From the NCBI GenBank assembly GCA_030847615.1, contig JAUMIR010000003.1, positions 334,309,756-334,373,755 of the forward strand: a DNA stretch of 64,000 bases, written 5' to 3'. The notes beneath the pieces are model-generated. The model was not told where the DNA came from. It was given only the letters and a program-made list of their open reading frames with translations, and searched no databases. This document shows, piece by piece, positions 44,713 to 53,680 of the stretch. Within the stretch, counting starts at the first letter, position 1; every line of letters begins with the position of its first letter. The translations under genes and the position numbers were made by a program. This stretch comes from Gambelia wislizenii. Taxonomy: Eukaryota; Chordata; Lepidosauria; Squamata; Crotaphytidae.

Positions 44713-46341
44713 ATGGCCGGGGCCAGAGGGCCCATGGCATTCACTCCGGTCAAGGTGGATGCCATGCGCCCTCTCCTGGCAGCCTACCCCAAAAAACAGG
44801 CGGCCACTTATCTAGCGGAGGGATTCGAATTTGGGTTTCGCATACCTTTTCAGGGCCCACGGGAGGCCACCACCTCGGGCAACCTCAAGTCCGCAGCGCA
44901 GCTGCCCGAGGTGCTGGCTACCAAGATCAAAAAAGAGATAGCCGCAGGGCGCATTGCCGGGCCATTCGATCAACGTCCCATGCCCAATCTGAGGGTCTCC
45001 CCGCTGGGGGTCGTACCCAAGAAGGCCCCCGGCGAGTACAGACTCATTCACCACCTGTCATACCCAAAAGGGGCCTCGGTTAATGATGCAATCCCACCGG
45101 AACTTTGCAAGGTGAGGTATGCATCATTGGACTATGCGGTCCGCCTGCTGCAGAATTGCGGGCAAGGGGCGCTGATGGCAAAGTGTGACATTCAATCAGC
45201 TTTCAGGCTCCTGCCCGTGCACCCTGACGATCACTGCCTTCTGGGCTTCACGTTCCAGGGAAAATGGTACTATGACATGGCATTGCCCATGGGCTGTTCC
45301 ATCAGCTGTTCTGCATTTGAAACGTTCAGCACATTCCTGGAGTGGGCTTTGCAGCGGCGCACAGGGTCCCCCTTTGTCACGCACTATCTAGACGATTTTC
45401 TCATGATGGGCCCAGCCGGGGGGGAAGAGTGCGGGTTTCTGCTTTCCTCGTTCCAGGCGTTGGCGGCGGAGTTGGGGGTACCATTAGCGCCGGACAAGAC
45501 AGTTGGACCAGCCACGTCCCTGGTATACCTGGGCATTCAGCTCGATTCAGAACAAGGGATATCCAGACTGCCTGATGATAAGATTCGCAGCCTGAGGGCA
45601 TTGCTAGCGGACCTCCTGCGGAAGGAAAAGGCCACACTCAAAGAAGTGCAGTCGCTGCTGGGTCATCTGAACTTCGCCTGCAGGGTGGTGTCCCCGGGGA
45701 GGGCTTTCTGCATGCGCATTGCAAGACTCACCGGGGGGGCGCGGGCGCAGCACCACCACATTCGCCTTACAAAGGAGGTGAAGGAGGACATCAGGTTGTG
45801 GCTGTCTTTCCTTGAGAGCTACAACGGGATCACCATGTGGCAGGGCCGCCTGGAGCTGGGCAGCAGTTTGCAGGTCCACTCCGACGCTGCAGGCAGCCTA
45901 GGTTTTGGGGTATATTTCAAGGGGCACTGGTGCGCTCAGCCATGGCCAGAGGACTGGGCGGAGAGGGGTGTCACCAGAGATCTCACTTTTCTAGAATTCT
46001 TTCCCATTGTAGTGGCCATCACCTTGTGGATGGGGGAATTCAGAGACAAGAGAGTCTGTTTTTGGTGTGATAATCAGGCAGTGGTAAGAATCATCAACAG
46101 GCAGTCCTCCAGGTCCGAAAGGGTCATGAGGTTGGTACGCAAGTTCGTGCTGACCTGCCTGGGGGCCAACATCAGCTTTCACGCCCGGCACATCCCCGGG
46201 GTGGACAATAAGATTGCAGATGCCTTGTCTCGGTTTCAGGAAGACCGGTTCCGCATGCTGGCGCCGGACGCGGACGAGCGGGAGACCCAGTTCCCAGCAG
46301 ACCTCTGGAGCCTTGGGAATGAACCGTGCTCCAGGGCGTAG
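44713..46341 (+). CDS. pol: Reverse transcriptase-RNase H (ORF2) of the Ngaro-like element
   Basis: 542 residues from the ATG at 44713. The reverse-transcriptase palm is complete: D159 in AKCDIQSAFRLLPVHP, then MALPMGCSISCSAFETF, and the YLDD box at residues 225-228 with D227 and D228. An RNase H domain follows with all four acidic residues visible: D391 (HSDAAG), E428 (FLEFFP), D453 (WCDNQAVV) and D503 (NKIADALSR). There is no protease, integrase or methyltransferase. It copies the element RNA into DNA. The start lies one base beyond the Gag stop (TGA-G-ATG) in the +1 frame relative to Gag. That frame is open from 44359, so either reinitiation after the Gag stop or a frameshift in the 353-nt overlap is possible. 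The frame is intact and the YLDD and RNase H wording fits DIRS/Ngaro pol. Confidence 0.93.
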   Translation: MAGARGPMAFTPVKVDAMRPLLAAYPKKQAATYLAEGFEFGFRIPFQGPREATTSGNLKSAAQLPEVLATKIKKEIAAGRIAGPFDQRPMPNLRVSPLGVVPKKAPGEYRLIHHLSYPKGASVNDAIPPELCKVRYASLDYAVRLLQNCGQGALMAKCDIQSAFRLLPVHPDDHCLLGFTFQGKWYYDMALPMGCSISCSAFETFSTFLEWALQRRTGSPFVTHYLDDFLMMGPAGGEECGFLLSSFQALAAELGVPLAPDKTVGPATSLVYLGIQLDSEQGISRLPDDKIRSLRALLADLLRKEKATLKEVQSLLGHLNFACRVVSPGRAFCMRIARLTGGARAQHHHIRLTKEVKEDIRLWLSFLESYNGITMWQGRLELGSSLQVHSDAAGSLGFGVYFKGHWCAQPWPEDWAERGVTRDLTFLEFFPIVVAITLWMGEFRDKRVCFWCDNQAVVRIINRQSSRSERVMRLVRKFVLTCLGANISFHARHIPGVDNKIADALSRFQEDRFRMLAPDADERETQFPADLWSLGNEPCSRA

Positions 46342-47252
46342 CAGATTCCTTGGCCCCCTCCACGCAGGCCAGCTATCGGAGGGCGGCGGCGCAGTTCGCG
46401 GGTTTCCGGCAGCAGCACGGCTACGGGGCCGTCGGCCCTGCATCGGAGAGGGCGGTACTGCATTACCTGGCTTCATTGAAGGAAAGAGGGATGGCGTCAC
46501 GGACTATAGCGGGCCAGGCGGCGGGCATTTCCTTCTTCAGCAAGGCAGCAGGCTATGGGGACCCTTGCGATACCTTCATGGTAAGAAAGGCGTTGGAAGG
46601 CTGGAGGAGGCGGGCACCAAGGGCACGGGATGCTCGCCGCCCCCTGTCTTACGCAATGTTGGCGCAGGTGGTAGATCACTTACCAGCCATATGCCACTCC
46701 AGCTATGAAGCGCTGCTTTTCGGCGCGGCATACACCATTGCCTTTTTTGGAGCCTTACGGGTGGGGGAGGTAGTGTGCTCCTCCAAGACAGACGCTTCGG
46801 GCCTGGCACTGCAGTTAGGAGATGTTACGTTGAGGGCACAGGACCTGTCCCTACGCATCCGGCGATCCAAGGCAGATCAGCGGGGCCATGGGGCCACGTT
46901 ACACATCCGGCAGGTCGAAGGATCTTCCCCGTGCCCTGTGGAGAGCATGAAGGCGTTCCTAGAGGCACGGGGGCCGGGAGAAGGCCCCCTGTTCCGGCAC
47001 CAGGATGGGACGCCGCTCACCAGATTCCAGTTTGTGAGCGTTTTTAAAATAACCCTCAGAGGTCTGGGCTTGCCGGTCGAGGGCTTCACTAGTCATTCAT
47101 TCAGGATTGGAGCGGCGACCATGGCAGCGGAGGCCGGCATGTCCACGGAGGCAATCATGCGGTTAGGCCGATGGCGTTCCAGGGCTTACGCCTCCTACAT
47201 CAGGCCGGGACACGCACTGCCTGCAAGGCCGGGGGCCCACGGGGACCGGTAG
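46323..47252 (+). CDS. Tyrosine recombinase (ORF3) of the Ngaro-like element
   Basis: About 310 codons. An N-terminal SAM-like core-binding region (PSTQASYRRAAAQFAGF) precedes the catalytic domain. Numbered from 46326: R145 in FFGALRVGEV, K182 in RRSKADQ, H257 and R260 in SHSFRIGAATMA, W283 in LGRWRS and the nucleophile Y291 in YASYIRP. The full Arg-His-Arg-Tyr tetrad is present, so the protein should be able to integrate a circular DNA intermediate by strand exchange. The frame opens right after a TGA at 46320-46322 and overlaps the pol stop by 19 nt. There is no ATG until about 46490, which would cut off the core-binding region, so expression by frameshift, non-AUG initiation or splicing must be assumed. 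The frame is otherwise intact. Confidence 0.92.
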   Translation, partial: TVLQGVADSLAPSTQASYRRAAAQFAGFRQQHGYGAVGPASERAVLHYLASLKERGMASRTIAGQAAGISFFSKAAGYGDPCDTFMVRKALEGWRRRAPRARDARRPLSYAMLAQVVDHLPAICHSSYEALLFGAAYTIAFFGALRVGEVVCSSKTDASGLALQLGDVTLRAQDLSLRIRRSKADQRGHGATLHIRQVEGSSPCPVESMKAFLEARGPGEGPLFRHQDGTPLTRFQFVSVFKITLRGLGLPVEGFTSHSFRIGAATMAAEAGMSTEAIMRLGRWRSRAYASYIRPGHALPARPGAHGDR

Positions 47253-47309
47253 GCCTGCCTGTTGATGAGGAATGGTTGGCGGAAGGCAGTTCCAAGGGAA
47301 CGCCTTGGT

Positions 47310-47792
47310 GGCGGATGTATTGGGTCGTGAAATAGCATGAGCTCAGGGGTCTCTGCCAAGTTCAAGATCAAGCACAAGTTCAAATTCAAGGTCAAGTTCA
47401 AGTTCAGAAGGAGACCCCTTATAGTAATAACACATGCTTGTTTTCAGGGAAGGAGAGAGCGTCGAGCAGGCGGCTCGGCCAAGGTCTCTCCTTCAGGGAA
47501 GGGATCCGGGATGGACCGGACCCTGCGCCGCCCACATGAGCGGGCCGCGCTGTGATCACGACCCATACATTAACGCCAACCATTTGCTTGCAAGTTGCGG
47601 CCAAATTTATTGCCAAGCTTATCAAGTAGCATAGTAATCAACTTATCTACCTCAAAGTGTTTTGTTACTAACCTGTACCTAACCTAATTTCTGAAGTTAT
47701 GCACAAATTTGTTACCAATACAATGTTCTTTTGCAACCACGTGTTTGTGTTTATTCAAGAGGGCGGAGGGGTGGTCCGGTCTGGGTCCGCAA
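47310..47792 (+). repeat. Split direct repeat B1
   Basis: 483 bp from GGCGGATGTATTGGGTCGTG to GGTCTGGGTCCGCAA. Same length as B2 (48209-48691), and I saw no mismatch. It contains a degenerate TTCAAG array (47357-47406). Non-coding. The short frames of 66-72 codons repeat identically in B2 and are a consequence of the duplication. Confidence 0.93.
47357..47406 (+). repeat. Degenerate TTCAAG hexamer array (B1)
   Basis: About eight copies of AAGTTC/TTCAAG with variants (AGATCA, AGCACA, AAATTC, AGGTCA). Repeated at 48256-48305 in B2. Possibly a binding array or just slippage. Confidence 0.8.
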
Positions 47793-48165
47793 GGGGGCTC
47801 GCCGCTTGCCGGCGGGCCTGTTTGCGGCCCGGCCGGCGCCCCCATACCACCGCCCGTAGCTCCGCCCCCCCACCCCCTTCACTCGGCGGTCCCAGCCGAG
47901 GCGAGGGGGGGGGGGAGAGGTGGGGAGGGGAGATGGCCGCGTGGCGCAACATGCGCGCCGCCATCTTCCCCCTTTCTCCTTCCCAGCCGCCCTTGCGGCT
48001 GGGGAGGGAAAAGGAGTGCGGGCCAATCGGGAGCGAGGCAGCTCGCTCCCGATTGGCTGGGGCCGATCTGGATAAAGGGGCGCACGCGGGCGCGCCCCTC
48101 CCAGATCGGAGGCGGCAGCGGAGCAGGCAGCAGCGCCCTCCGCTTGCCGCAACAAAAAGATTTGC
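47789..48165 (+). repeat. Split direct repeat A2
   Basis: 377 bp matching A1 with one extra G. It directly follows B1, sharing the GCAA at 47789-47792, so the B1-A2 junction has the sequence expected of the joined ends of a circle. It includes the same CCAAT-containing inverted repeats at the equivalent places. Confidence 0.93.
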
Positions 48166-48208
48166 ACCCACCCACCCTCCCTCGGCTCATTTACGTCGCA
48201 ATTTGCAG
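48166..48208 (+). other. Short spacer between A2 and B2
   Basis: ACCCACCCACCCTCCCT resembles the C-rich run after A1. The remaining 26 bases (48183-48208, with CATTTACGTCGCAATTTGC) are unique to this junction. Where the repeat boundaries lie here is uncertain by about 17 bp. Confidence 0.7.
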
Positions 48209-48691
48209 GGCGGATGTATTGGGTCGTGAAATAGCATGAGCTCAGGGGTCTCTGCCAAGTTCAAGATCAAGCACAAGTTCAAATTCAAGGTCAAGTTCAA
48301 GTTCAGAAGGAGACCCCTTATAGTAATAACACATGCTTGTTTTCAGGGAAGGAGAGAGCGTCGAGCAGGCGGCTCGGCCAAGGTCTCTCCTTCAGGGAAG
48401 GGATCCGGGATGGACCGGACCCTGCGCCGCCCACATGAGCGGGCCGCGCTGTGATCACGACCCATACATTAACGCCAACCATTTGCTTGCAAGTTGCGGC
48501 CAAATTTATTGCCAAGCTTATCAAGTAGCATAGTAATCAACTTATCTACCTCAAAGTGTTTTGTTACTAACCTGTACCTAACCTAATTTCTGAAGTTATG
48601 CACAAATTTGTTACCAATACAATGTTCTTTTGCAACCACGTGTTTGTGTTTATTCAAGAGGGCGGAGGGGTGGTCCGGTCTGGGTCCGCAA
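48209..48691 (+). repeat. Split direct repeat B2 (right end)
   Basis: 483 bp copy of B1 ending CCGCAA. The next host bases are ATGGCC. Together with the left flank (TATTAAA before GCAA) this implies an empty site TATTAAAGCAAATGGCC-like in sequence. Confidence 0.93.
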
Positions 48692-50582
48692 ATGGCCTAG
48701 AACATTTCTCTGGCTCCTGAGTTGTCCTTTCATGAACAGAATGGGGATTGTAACCCCCTGGAATCCACTGGAAACTCATATGTTCTATTTTCTCCTTCTC
48801 TTGCAGTCACTCTCTCCACTCCCCCTGCCCCCATATTCTGAAGAAAACTGTTAGGAGGCAGAGTTATGACAGGAAGAAGGATAAATTGCTCAAGCTCATT
48901 TGCTCTCCTTCCTACAGTGGTGGAATCTAGCAAACCAGTTTCATTCACAGCTACTCCAGATTCAAGCTATAACCTTTCTGCAACTTCACTTATATTTTTT
49001 TAAAGAAATGATTTCTTCCTCCAATACAGATTAGATCTCTCCATCATGTTATCATAGTCAGTGTATATCGGAACAGTCATGTAAGCTGTGGCATACGGCA
49101 AGTCACAGCACTGTTCCCTGTTTGAGGACTTCTGATACTATGAATGCAAATCTCCAGTAGATCATTGAACTCCTCAGCATATTTGGCTGCCTTTGTACTG
49201 CCACAGTTTTCTCACCCATACCCAAAGGCTTGACAGTTTCATTTGCAGAGTCATTTCCATTCCCCAAAGTGTATAATAAGATTGTTTTTTATTGTGTACT
49301 TTCAGATCACTTTCTCATTATGTACTTTCCTGACATTACTTCCCTGTTATGACATGCTGAAAAACGTAATAAGAAAGTAAATATCAATTTTATAGGGTGC
49401 TTTCTTGAATTATATTTTTCTATAACTATTCCGCTTTGATATAAGTACTGAGCAGCAGGATTAATAAAAATGTGAAGTTTCACAGTTTTTAGGGTCTGCT
49501 GCTATGAATTATATATTACAAAAGTGTTCTGCTTTTCTGGCTGAAAGGAATTCAGACTTATAGTCCTTTAGTTAGCAGGCCAATGGTCCAGAGTCCTATA
49601 ATTTTGGAAGACATTTCCATCTTGAATTCACCCTTCTTGAAAAGCCACCCCCCCTTGTCTGTAGATGGATTCTTTGGTGAGCATGGTGCAGTCCTCCCCA
49701 CACAAAGTGGACATTAGCAAATGCTGGTAGCATATTTATTTTTCTAGGCAAGATGAACTACCAAGGCCTTTAAGTGCTTTCTGCTGTCCTTATGGTATTG
49801 CAGCTTGGGGAGTGATTTATTAAGCTCCCACTGAAACTGTTTTCAGTATCACTTAATGAAGTGGCTACTTGGAGCATAATAGCCTGGCTCTAGAGGCTAG
49901 CGATTTTTGCAGGAGGAAATGATGGCCTCCTGAAAATATGAAGAGAGACAGAAAACAACCACAATGACGATGTCTCTTAGCATTGATTCAGCTGTGCAGC
50001 TTTGCATACAGTACAGTCTTCTTGCAGGATTGCTCCACCTTTAAAGGCATAGGTTATATCACATTTATGCACCCAGTGGCAAGTGCAGGGCTTCACATTT
50101 AGCAAGAATAAGAATAGACCGCACTTTGATAGAAAGGAAATGGCACAACTTAATTGGTTTCAGTAGAATAAGTTGGCCCATGACATGGGACAAGATCCAG
50201 GCATTGGCAGACACACCTGCTGGCCAATGGCAACCCATTGATCCATATGTTGGCTGATGGAAACCATTCACCCAGCCCACCTGCTTGGTAGCACTGAAAT
50301 GACAGGTGCAGGAATCCACTTGGGTGGAACCACTGTATGGTCCCCTGCCAACTGGGAGTGAAGCAGAGAATTGCCCCATTCAGGTATGACTGGTTGCTTA
50401 CATCCCAGCAGTACCTTAACGGGCCCCCCATTCTGGGTATGGTGGATGCACAAAGTCCTATATACCCCAAACTGGATCCAGCCACCATGCTCAAAGTGAC
50501 CAAAGTTGTGCCAATATTAACTGTGTGATATCACCAACAAAACAATAATCAATAACAGCCCTCCCCCCAAAACTGATGAGAG
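48692..50582. other. No gene seen; weak coding-like stretch at the left
   Basis: The minus strand at 48692-48950 has open protein-like composition and may be the continuation of the remnant at 41513-41780, separated by the retrotransposon insertion. A frame break exists near 48730. The rest is AT-rich and unrecognised. Confidence 0.3.
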
Positions 50583-51350
50583 ATAGGTAGGAAAAATAAC
50601 CCACTAATGACACTAAAATTGAAATATTAATTTGGGGAATTCTAATTAGCTCAAAGGCATGGCTGAAAGAAGTTGGGTAACTTGTGAGATCTTTACACCT
50701 GTGTATACCAGTGCTAACTGATGAGACCCCAAGTTTGAAGTGAAATAAAATGGTTTTATTGGGAAATAACATGGAAGCATTTACATATGCACTCATGCTC
50801 ACAAGGCAACCAAACAAAGCTAATGAAGAGCCAAAGCAGAAAGGTTTGGATAGATGAATCGATTTGGGGAAGTATGGGCTATAATTACTGGTCCTGAAGA
50901 GCAGAGCTTTGGGGCAGCAAAAAAGACTCAGCTGAGAATCTGAGGGTGCCACAGCAGTCTGGCAGAGTGACAGTGTACAGTATGAAGAACTGTGTACACT
51001 TGGTTATTGTCTGGGGGTCTATTATTTATACCCAATTTTGTATCCTGATGGGGTGTTTGAGTGTAAAACAATGCTTAGAGGGGTTTCATACTGTTAAACA
51101 AAGGAAACTCAGACATAATTAATTGCTGCTAATGACTGAGATATTAGGGTTTATGGGTTTATGGATTGGTTTCCTTATTGTGGGAGAGGAAAGGTGTGAA
51201 GGAAGACATTTGTGGGGATAATGGATGTTTGGGTCACTGTTTGTTTTGGAGTATGACTCACTGCCGAGAGCATCCAAGAGGGGATTAGTACATTCCACCT
51301 AAGTGACTCTGATCCTAAGGGCTCTGCTTAATTTGGTTTTTCTTTCATTC
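50583..51350 (-). mobile_element. LTR, same family, reverse orientation, copy 3
   Basis: On the minus strand a TATA box GGGTATAAATAATAG (complement at about 51018-51033) is followed by CCAATAAAACCATTTTATTT, the poly(A) signal region. The U5 stretch CACTGGTATACACAGGTGTA and a GAGCTAATTAGAATTCCCC block come next, as in the other copies. Both ends are eroded, so the limits are estimates. No internal coding sequence. Confidence 0.65.
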
Positions 51351-51570
51351 TGAGGCTTTTAAAAAAGCTCAAACTTGGTCTGAAGAACATTTGAAATGCA
51401 TATGAGTATGTATTCAAAGGAAAAGATGTTACTGTAAGGTAGTTTCTCATTTGTATAGGCTGCATGTAATTGGGAATTTGGTTCATAATAAGTAGAAAAT
51501 AGCTTATGAATATGTTTGCATTTATTACTGGAATTTTGCTGGTGAATTACGATGGTGGAAGTCAGACTTA

Positions 51571-51659
51571 GGACTTTTTCGGACAAGTAAAATGCAGTGC
51601 TGCAGCCTCGCAACGTGGCGAGGCTGCTTGCGCTGCATTTTACTTGTCCGAAAAAGTCC
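51571..51659. mobile_element. 89-bp near-perfect hairpin DNA transposon, family D
   Basis: GGACTTTTTCGGACAAGTAA at the left is perfectly complementary to the right end, with a 27-bp arm. Inside, GCAGCCTCGC/GCGAGGCTGC adds another stem. Flanked by TTA on both sides (51568-51570, 51660-51662). It shares the GGACTTTTTC end with family C. One of the shortest possible non-autonomous elements. Confidence 0.85.
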
Positions 51660-51990
51660 TTAGGCCGTAACAACTCACTTTTTCTGTTGTTGAAGAGCCT
51701 GGAATTCTCTACCAACCACACAATGATCAAAATCCCTCCAACCCACCTCCACTCAGCTGTAGTGCCCCGAAACTTGACCATTTCCTAGTCAGTGGAGAGC
51801 ATGGGGAGCAGTAGATAGCTGTCCATCAATTTTTCTATAGCTGGACACAAAGCAAAGGCAGCACCTGCATGGGCCTTGCTTTTAGATTTTGGGACTCCTG
51901 TACTGCTGGTTTTGTTTTGTTTTTGTGTGTTGCAGTGTCCCCCCCCCTTTACTGCTTGGGTTTGCTATGTGCTGTATCTATTTATCATAT

Positions 51991-53186
51991 TGTTACTTGC
52001 CATGATATCACCTTTAATAACTCATCAATTGGCTATACAGTTGTCCCTTCACATATGCGTATTTCACATTCACGGTTTTGTGTATTCACGGTTTGTAGCT
52101 GCAACTCAACTAGCTCAAACTCCAATATCCCACCCTCCTCCTCCTCCTCCTCTTCCTCTTCCTGCCAACAGGTATTGGCAGTCCTATTGGTGGGAGAGGA
52201 GTCTACAATACTGTAGTGTAGTACATATGTTGGGGCGAGGCTTAATTTATTCATGGTTTTTTCACTTTCACAGTGGTGCTCCACCCCTAACCCCAGTGAA
52301 TGTAAAGGGACAACTTGCATCTTATAAATTGGCTCATATGTTGGCATTCTATGTGGTTGGAAGTCGACCCAGGCCTCCCAAGCAAGGTCAACTGCAACTA
52401 CTCAAGGTTACTCATGGCCTACATAAGAGGCCATTCTAAATTTCTTAAAAAGACACATCCAGGTAGGAATTATGCGAATGTCCCTTAGACTGGCAGTTAG
52501 GGGGACAATGGGCTAATTTTCCTGGATGCAAGTCACTCACTAATTCAATCAAGATAACTGGATACTCTTTGCCTTGCAAAACTGGTTCTTCCTCTCACCT
52601 GTCCTAAAGCAATAGAGGTTTGCCTCAGACCCATCAGTTTTAATGTTTCAGCCATTAGCAATCCCTAACACATCCGGAGAATCCTTTGTCTAATCCTGGG
52701 AAACTCCACCAGACATTGTATTCCACCCAAGCTCACCCCTTCAGGGGGAATAACAAATATAAATATTACCTCAAAATGCAGCCAAAATGTGCACAGCTTC
52801 TTGTCCTCCCGTCACTCTGTGTCACCAGGGTTGCAGCTTCTACTTGAATCTCTGCTCTTCGGATAGGTATAGTATAACTCATCTTCCTGAACTCTATTCC
52901 TCTATTCCAATACTTCCTACTTTCTTCATTAGCCTTGTGTGACTGCTTGAAGCCTGATTGTGTGCGTGTGTTCCCTTGATTTCATTTTTCATTTTTATTT
53001 TTCAATAAAAAACACTTTTATTTTATCCTGTCACTTGGAGTCTCATCAGCGAGTACCAGTATACATAGGTCAAAAGATCCAAGAGTTACCTGACCTCTCA
53101 CAGCCAATATTTGAGCTAATTAAAACCCCATATTAAAATTCAGACACTAGTGGGCTCCCCATGGACCACACACAATTCAGGTAACA
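51991..53186 (+). mobile_element. LTR, same family, copy 4, interrupted by a Tigger-like element
   Basis: TGTTACTTGCCATGATATCA at the left and CAATTCAGGTAACA at the right. It aligns with copy 5 (54278-55135) through CTCATCAATTGGCTA, then after the 278-bp insert through AAGACACATCCAGGTAGGAA. TATA-like ATATAAATATTA lies at about 52755-52770, a poly(A) signal TCAATAAAAAACAC at about 53003, and the U5 stretch TACCAGTATACATAGGTCAA follows. No target duplication is seen. Confidence 0.78.
52038..52315. mobile_element. Small Tigger-like MITE inside an LTR
   Basis: CAGTTGTCCCTTCACATATG at the left and GAATGTAAAGGGACAACTTG at the right are inverted repeats of the same type as those of the element at 12135. 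The left flank is TA; the right flank is eroded. It contains a (CTC)n run at about 52134-52163. Its insertion site is exposed by comparison with LTR copy 5. Confidence 0.75.
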
Positions 53187-53454
53187 GTTTCATTGGTTGT
53201 TAAATTTCTTATGCACTGTACAATACCCAGAAAACCTGGTTTCTGAGTGGTCTAAAAATGTATCCAATCAGATAGCACCTAAAGACATGAAAAGAGAAAG
53301 CTTGATGGATCTCTAATAATAATGAATTCCACAATTACAGTGGTCATTACCAAGAAGGCTCTGCTGTCTGTGGACACTAGCCACAACTCAGATGGTCACA
53401 GGATGTCTGAGAGGACCTACCCTAAAAAAGTGTGAGAGCAGGCTCATATGTGTG

Positions 53455-53680
53455 CATGTGTGCCTTCAAGTTGCCTGTTAACTTATTGTGACTCCATGAA
53501 TTTCATAGGGTTTGCTTAAGCAAGGAATGCTAAGAGGTGGTTTTGACAGTTCCATCCTCTGAAATATAGCCTATAGCACTTGGTATTCCTTGATGGTCTC
53601 CCATCCAAGTACTAACCAGGGCTGGCCCTGCTTAGTTTCCAAGATCAGACAGGTTCCTGTGCCTTTGGGGCATTTAGGCC
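53455..53680 (-). mobile_element. 5S-rRNA-derived SINE, reverse orientation
   Basis: The minus strand at 53569-53680 reads like 5S rRNA: GGCCTAAATGCCCC, TGATCTTGGAAACTAAGCAG, GGCCAGCCCTGGTTAGTACT, TGGATGGGAGACCATCAAGG. The body and a tail with AACTTGAAGGCACACATGCA follow. Such 5S-headed SINEs with this tail are known from lizards (the 5S-Sauria type, from memory). It has decayed relative to 5S rRNA and is not a functional 5S gene. Confidence 0.75.

Larger units (their letters stand above)
41881..48691 (+). mobile_element. Complete Ngaro-like tyrosine-recombinase retrotransposon (DIRS order)
   Basis: A 6811-bp element with split direct repeats in the order A1 (41881-42256), coding region, B1 (47310-47792), A2 (47789-48165), B2 (48209-48691). 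It encodes Gag, reverse transcriptase-RNase H and a tyrosine recombinase, and no integrase, protease or methyltransferase. Split direct repeats without a methyltransferase domain are the Ngaro arrangement; DIRS1 has inverted repeats, and PAT and DIRS carry a methyltransferase. The element ends both share GCAA with the B1-A2 junction, and there is no longer target duplication, as expected for integration by recombination of a circle. Near-identical repeats and intact frames indicate recent insertion. GC content and CpG density stand far above the surroundings. It lies in the sense opposite to the neighbouring coding-like remnant. Confidence 0.9.

Noticed and set aside
47337..48533. Identical small frames of 66-72 codons in B1 and B2
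   Set aside because: Exact repetition is due to the split direct repeats; the Lys/Phe-rich one is the TTCAAG array read as codons.
41881..48691. Crypton or Polinton instead of a DIRS-order retrotransposon
   Set aside because: A reverse transcriptase with YLDD and an RNase H are present between split direct repeats; Cryptons lack RT, and Polintons have a DNA polymerase B and an integrase.
41881..48691. DIRS1 or PAT subgroup
   Set aside because: The repeats are direct and split, not inverted as in DIRS1, and no methyltransferase domain follows RNase H as in DIRS and PAT. A phylogeny would decide this finally.
53569..53680. A 5S rRNA gene
   Set aside because: Too diverged from 5S rRNA and fused to a SINE body and tail; it is a retroposon head.
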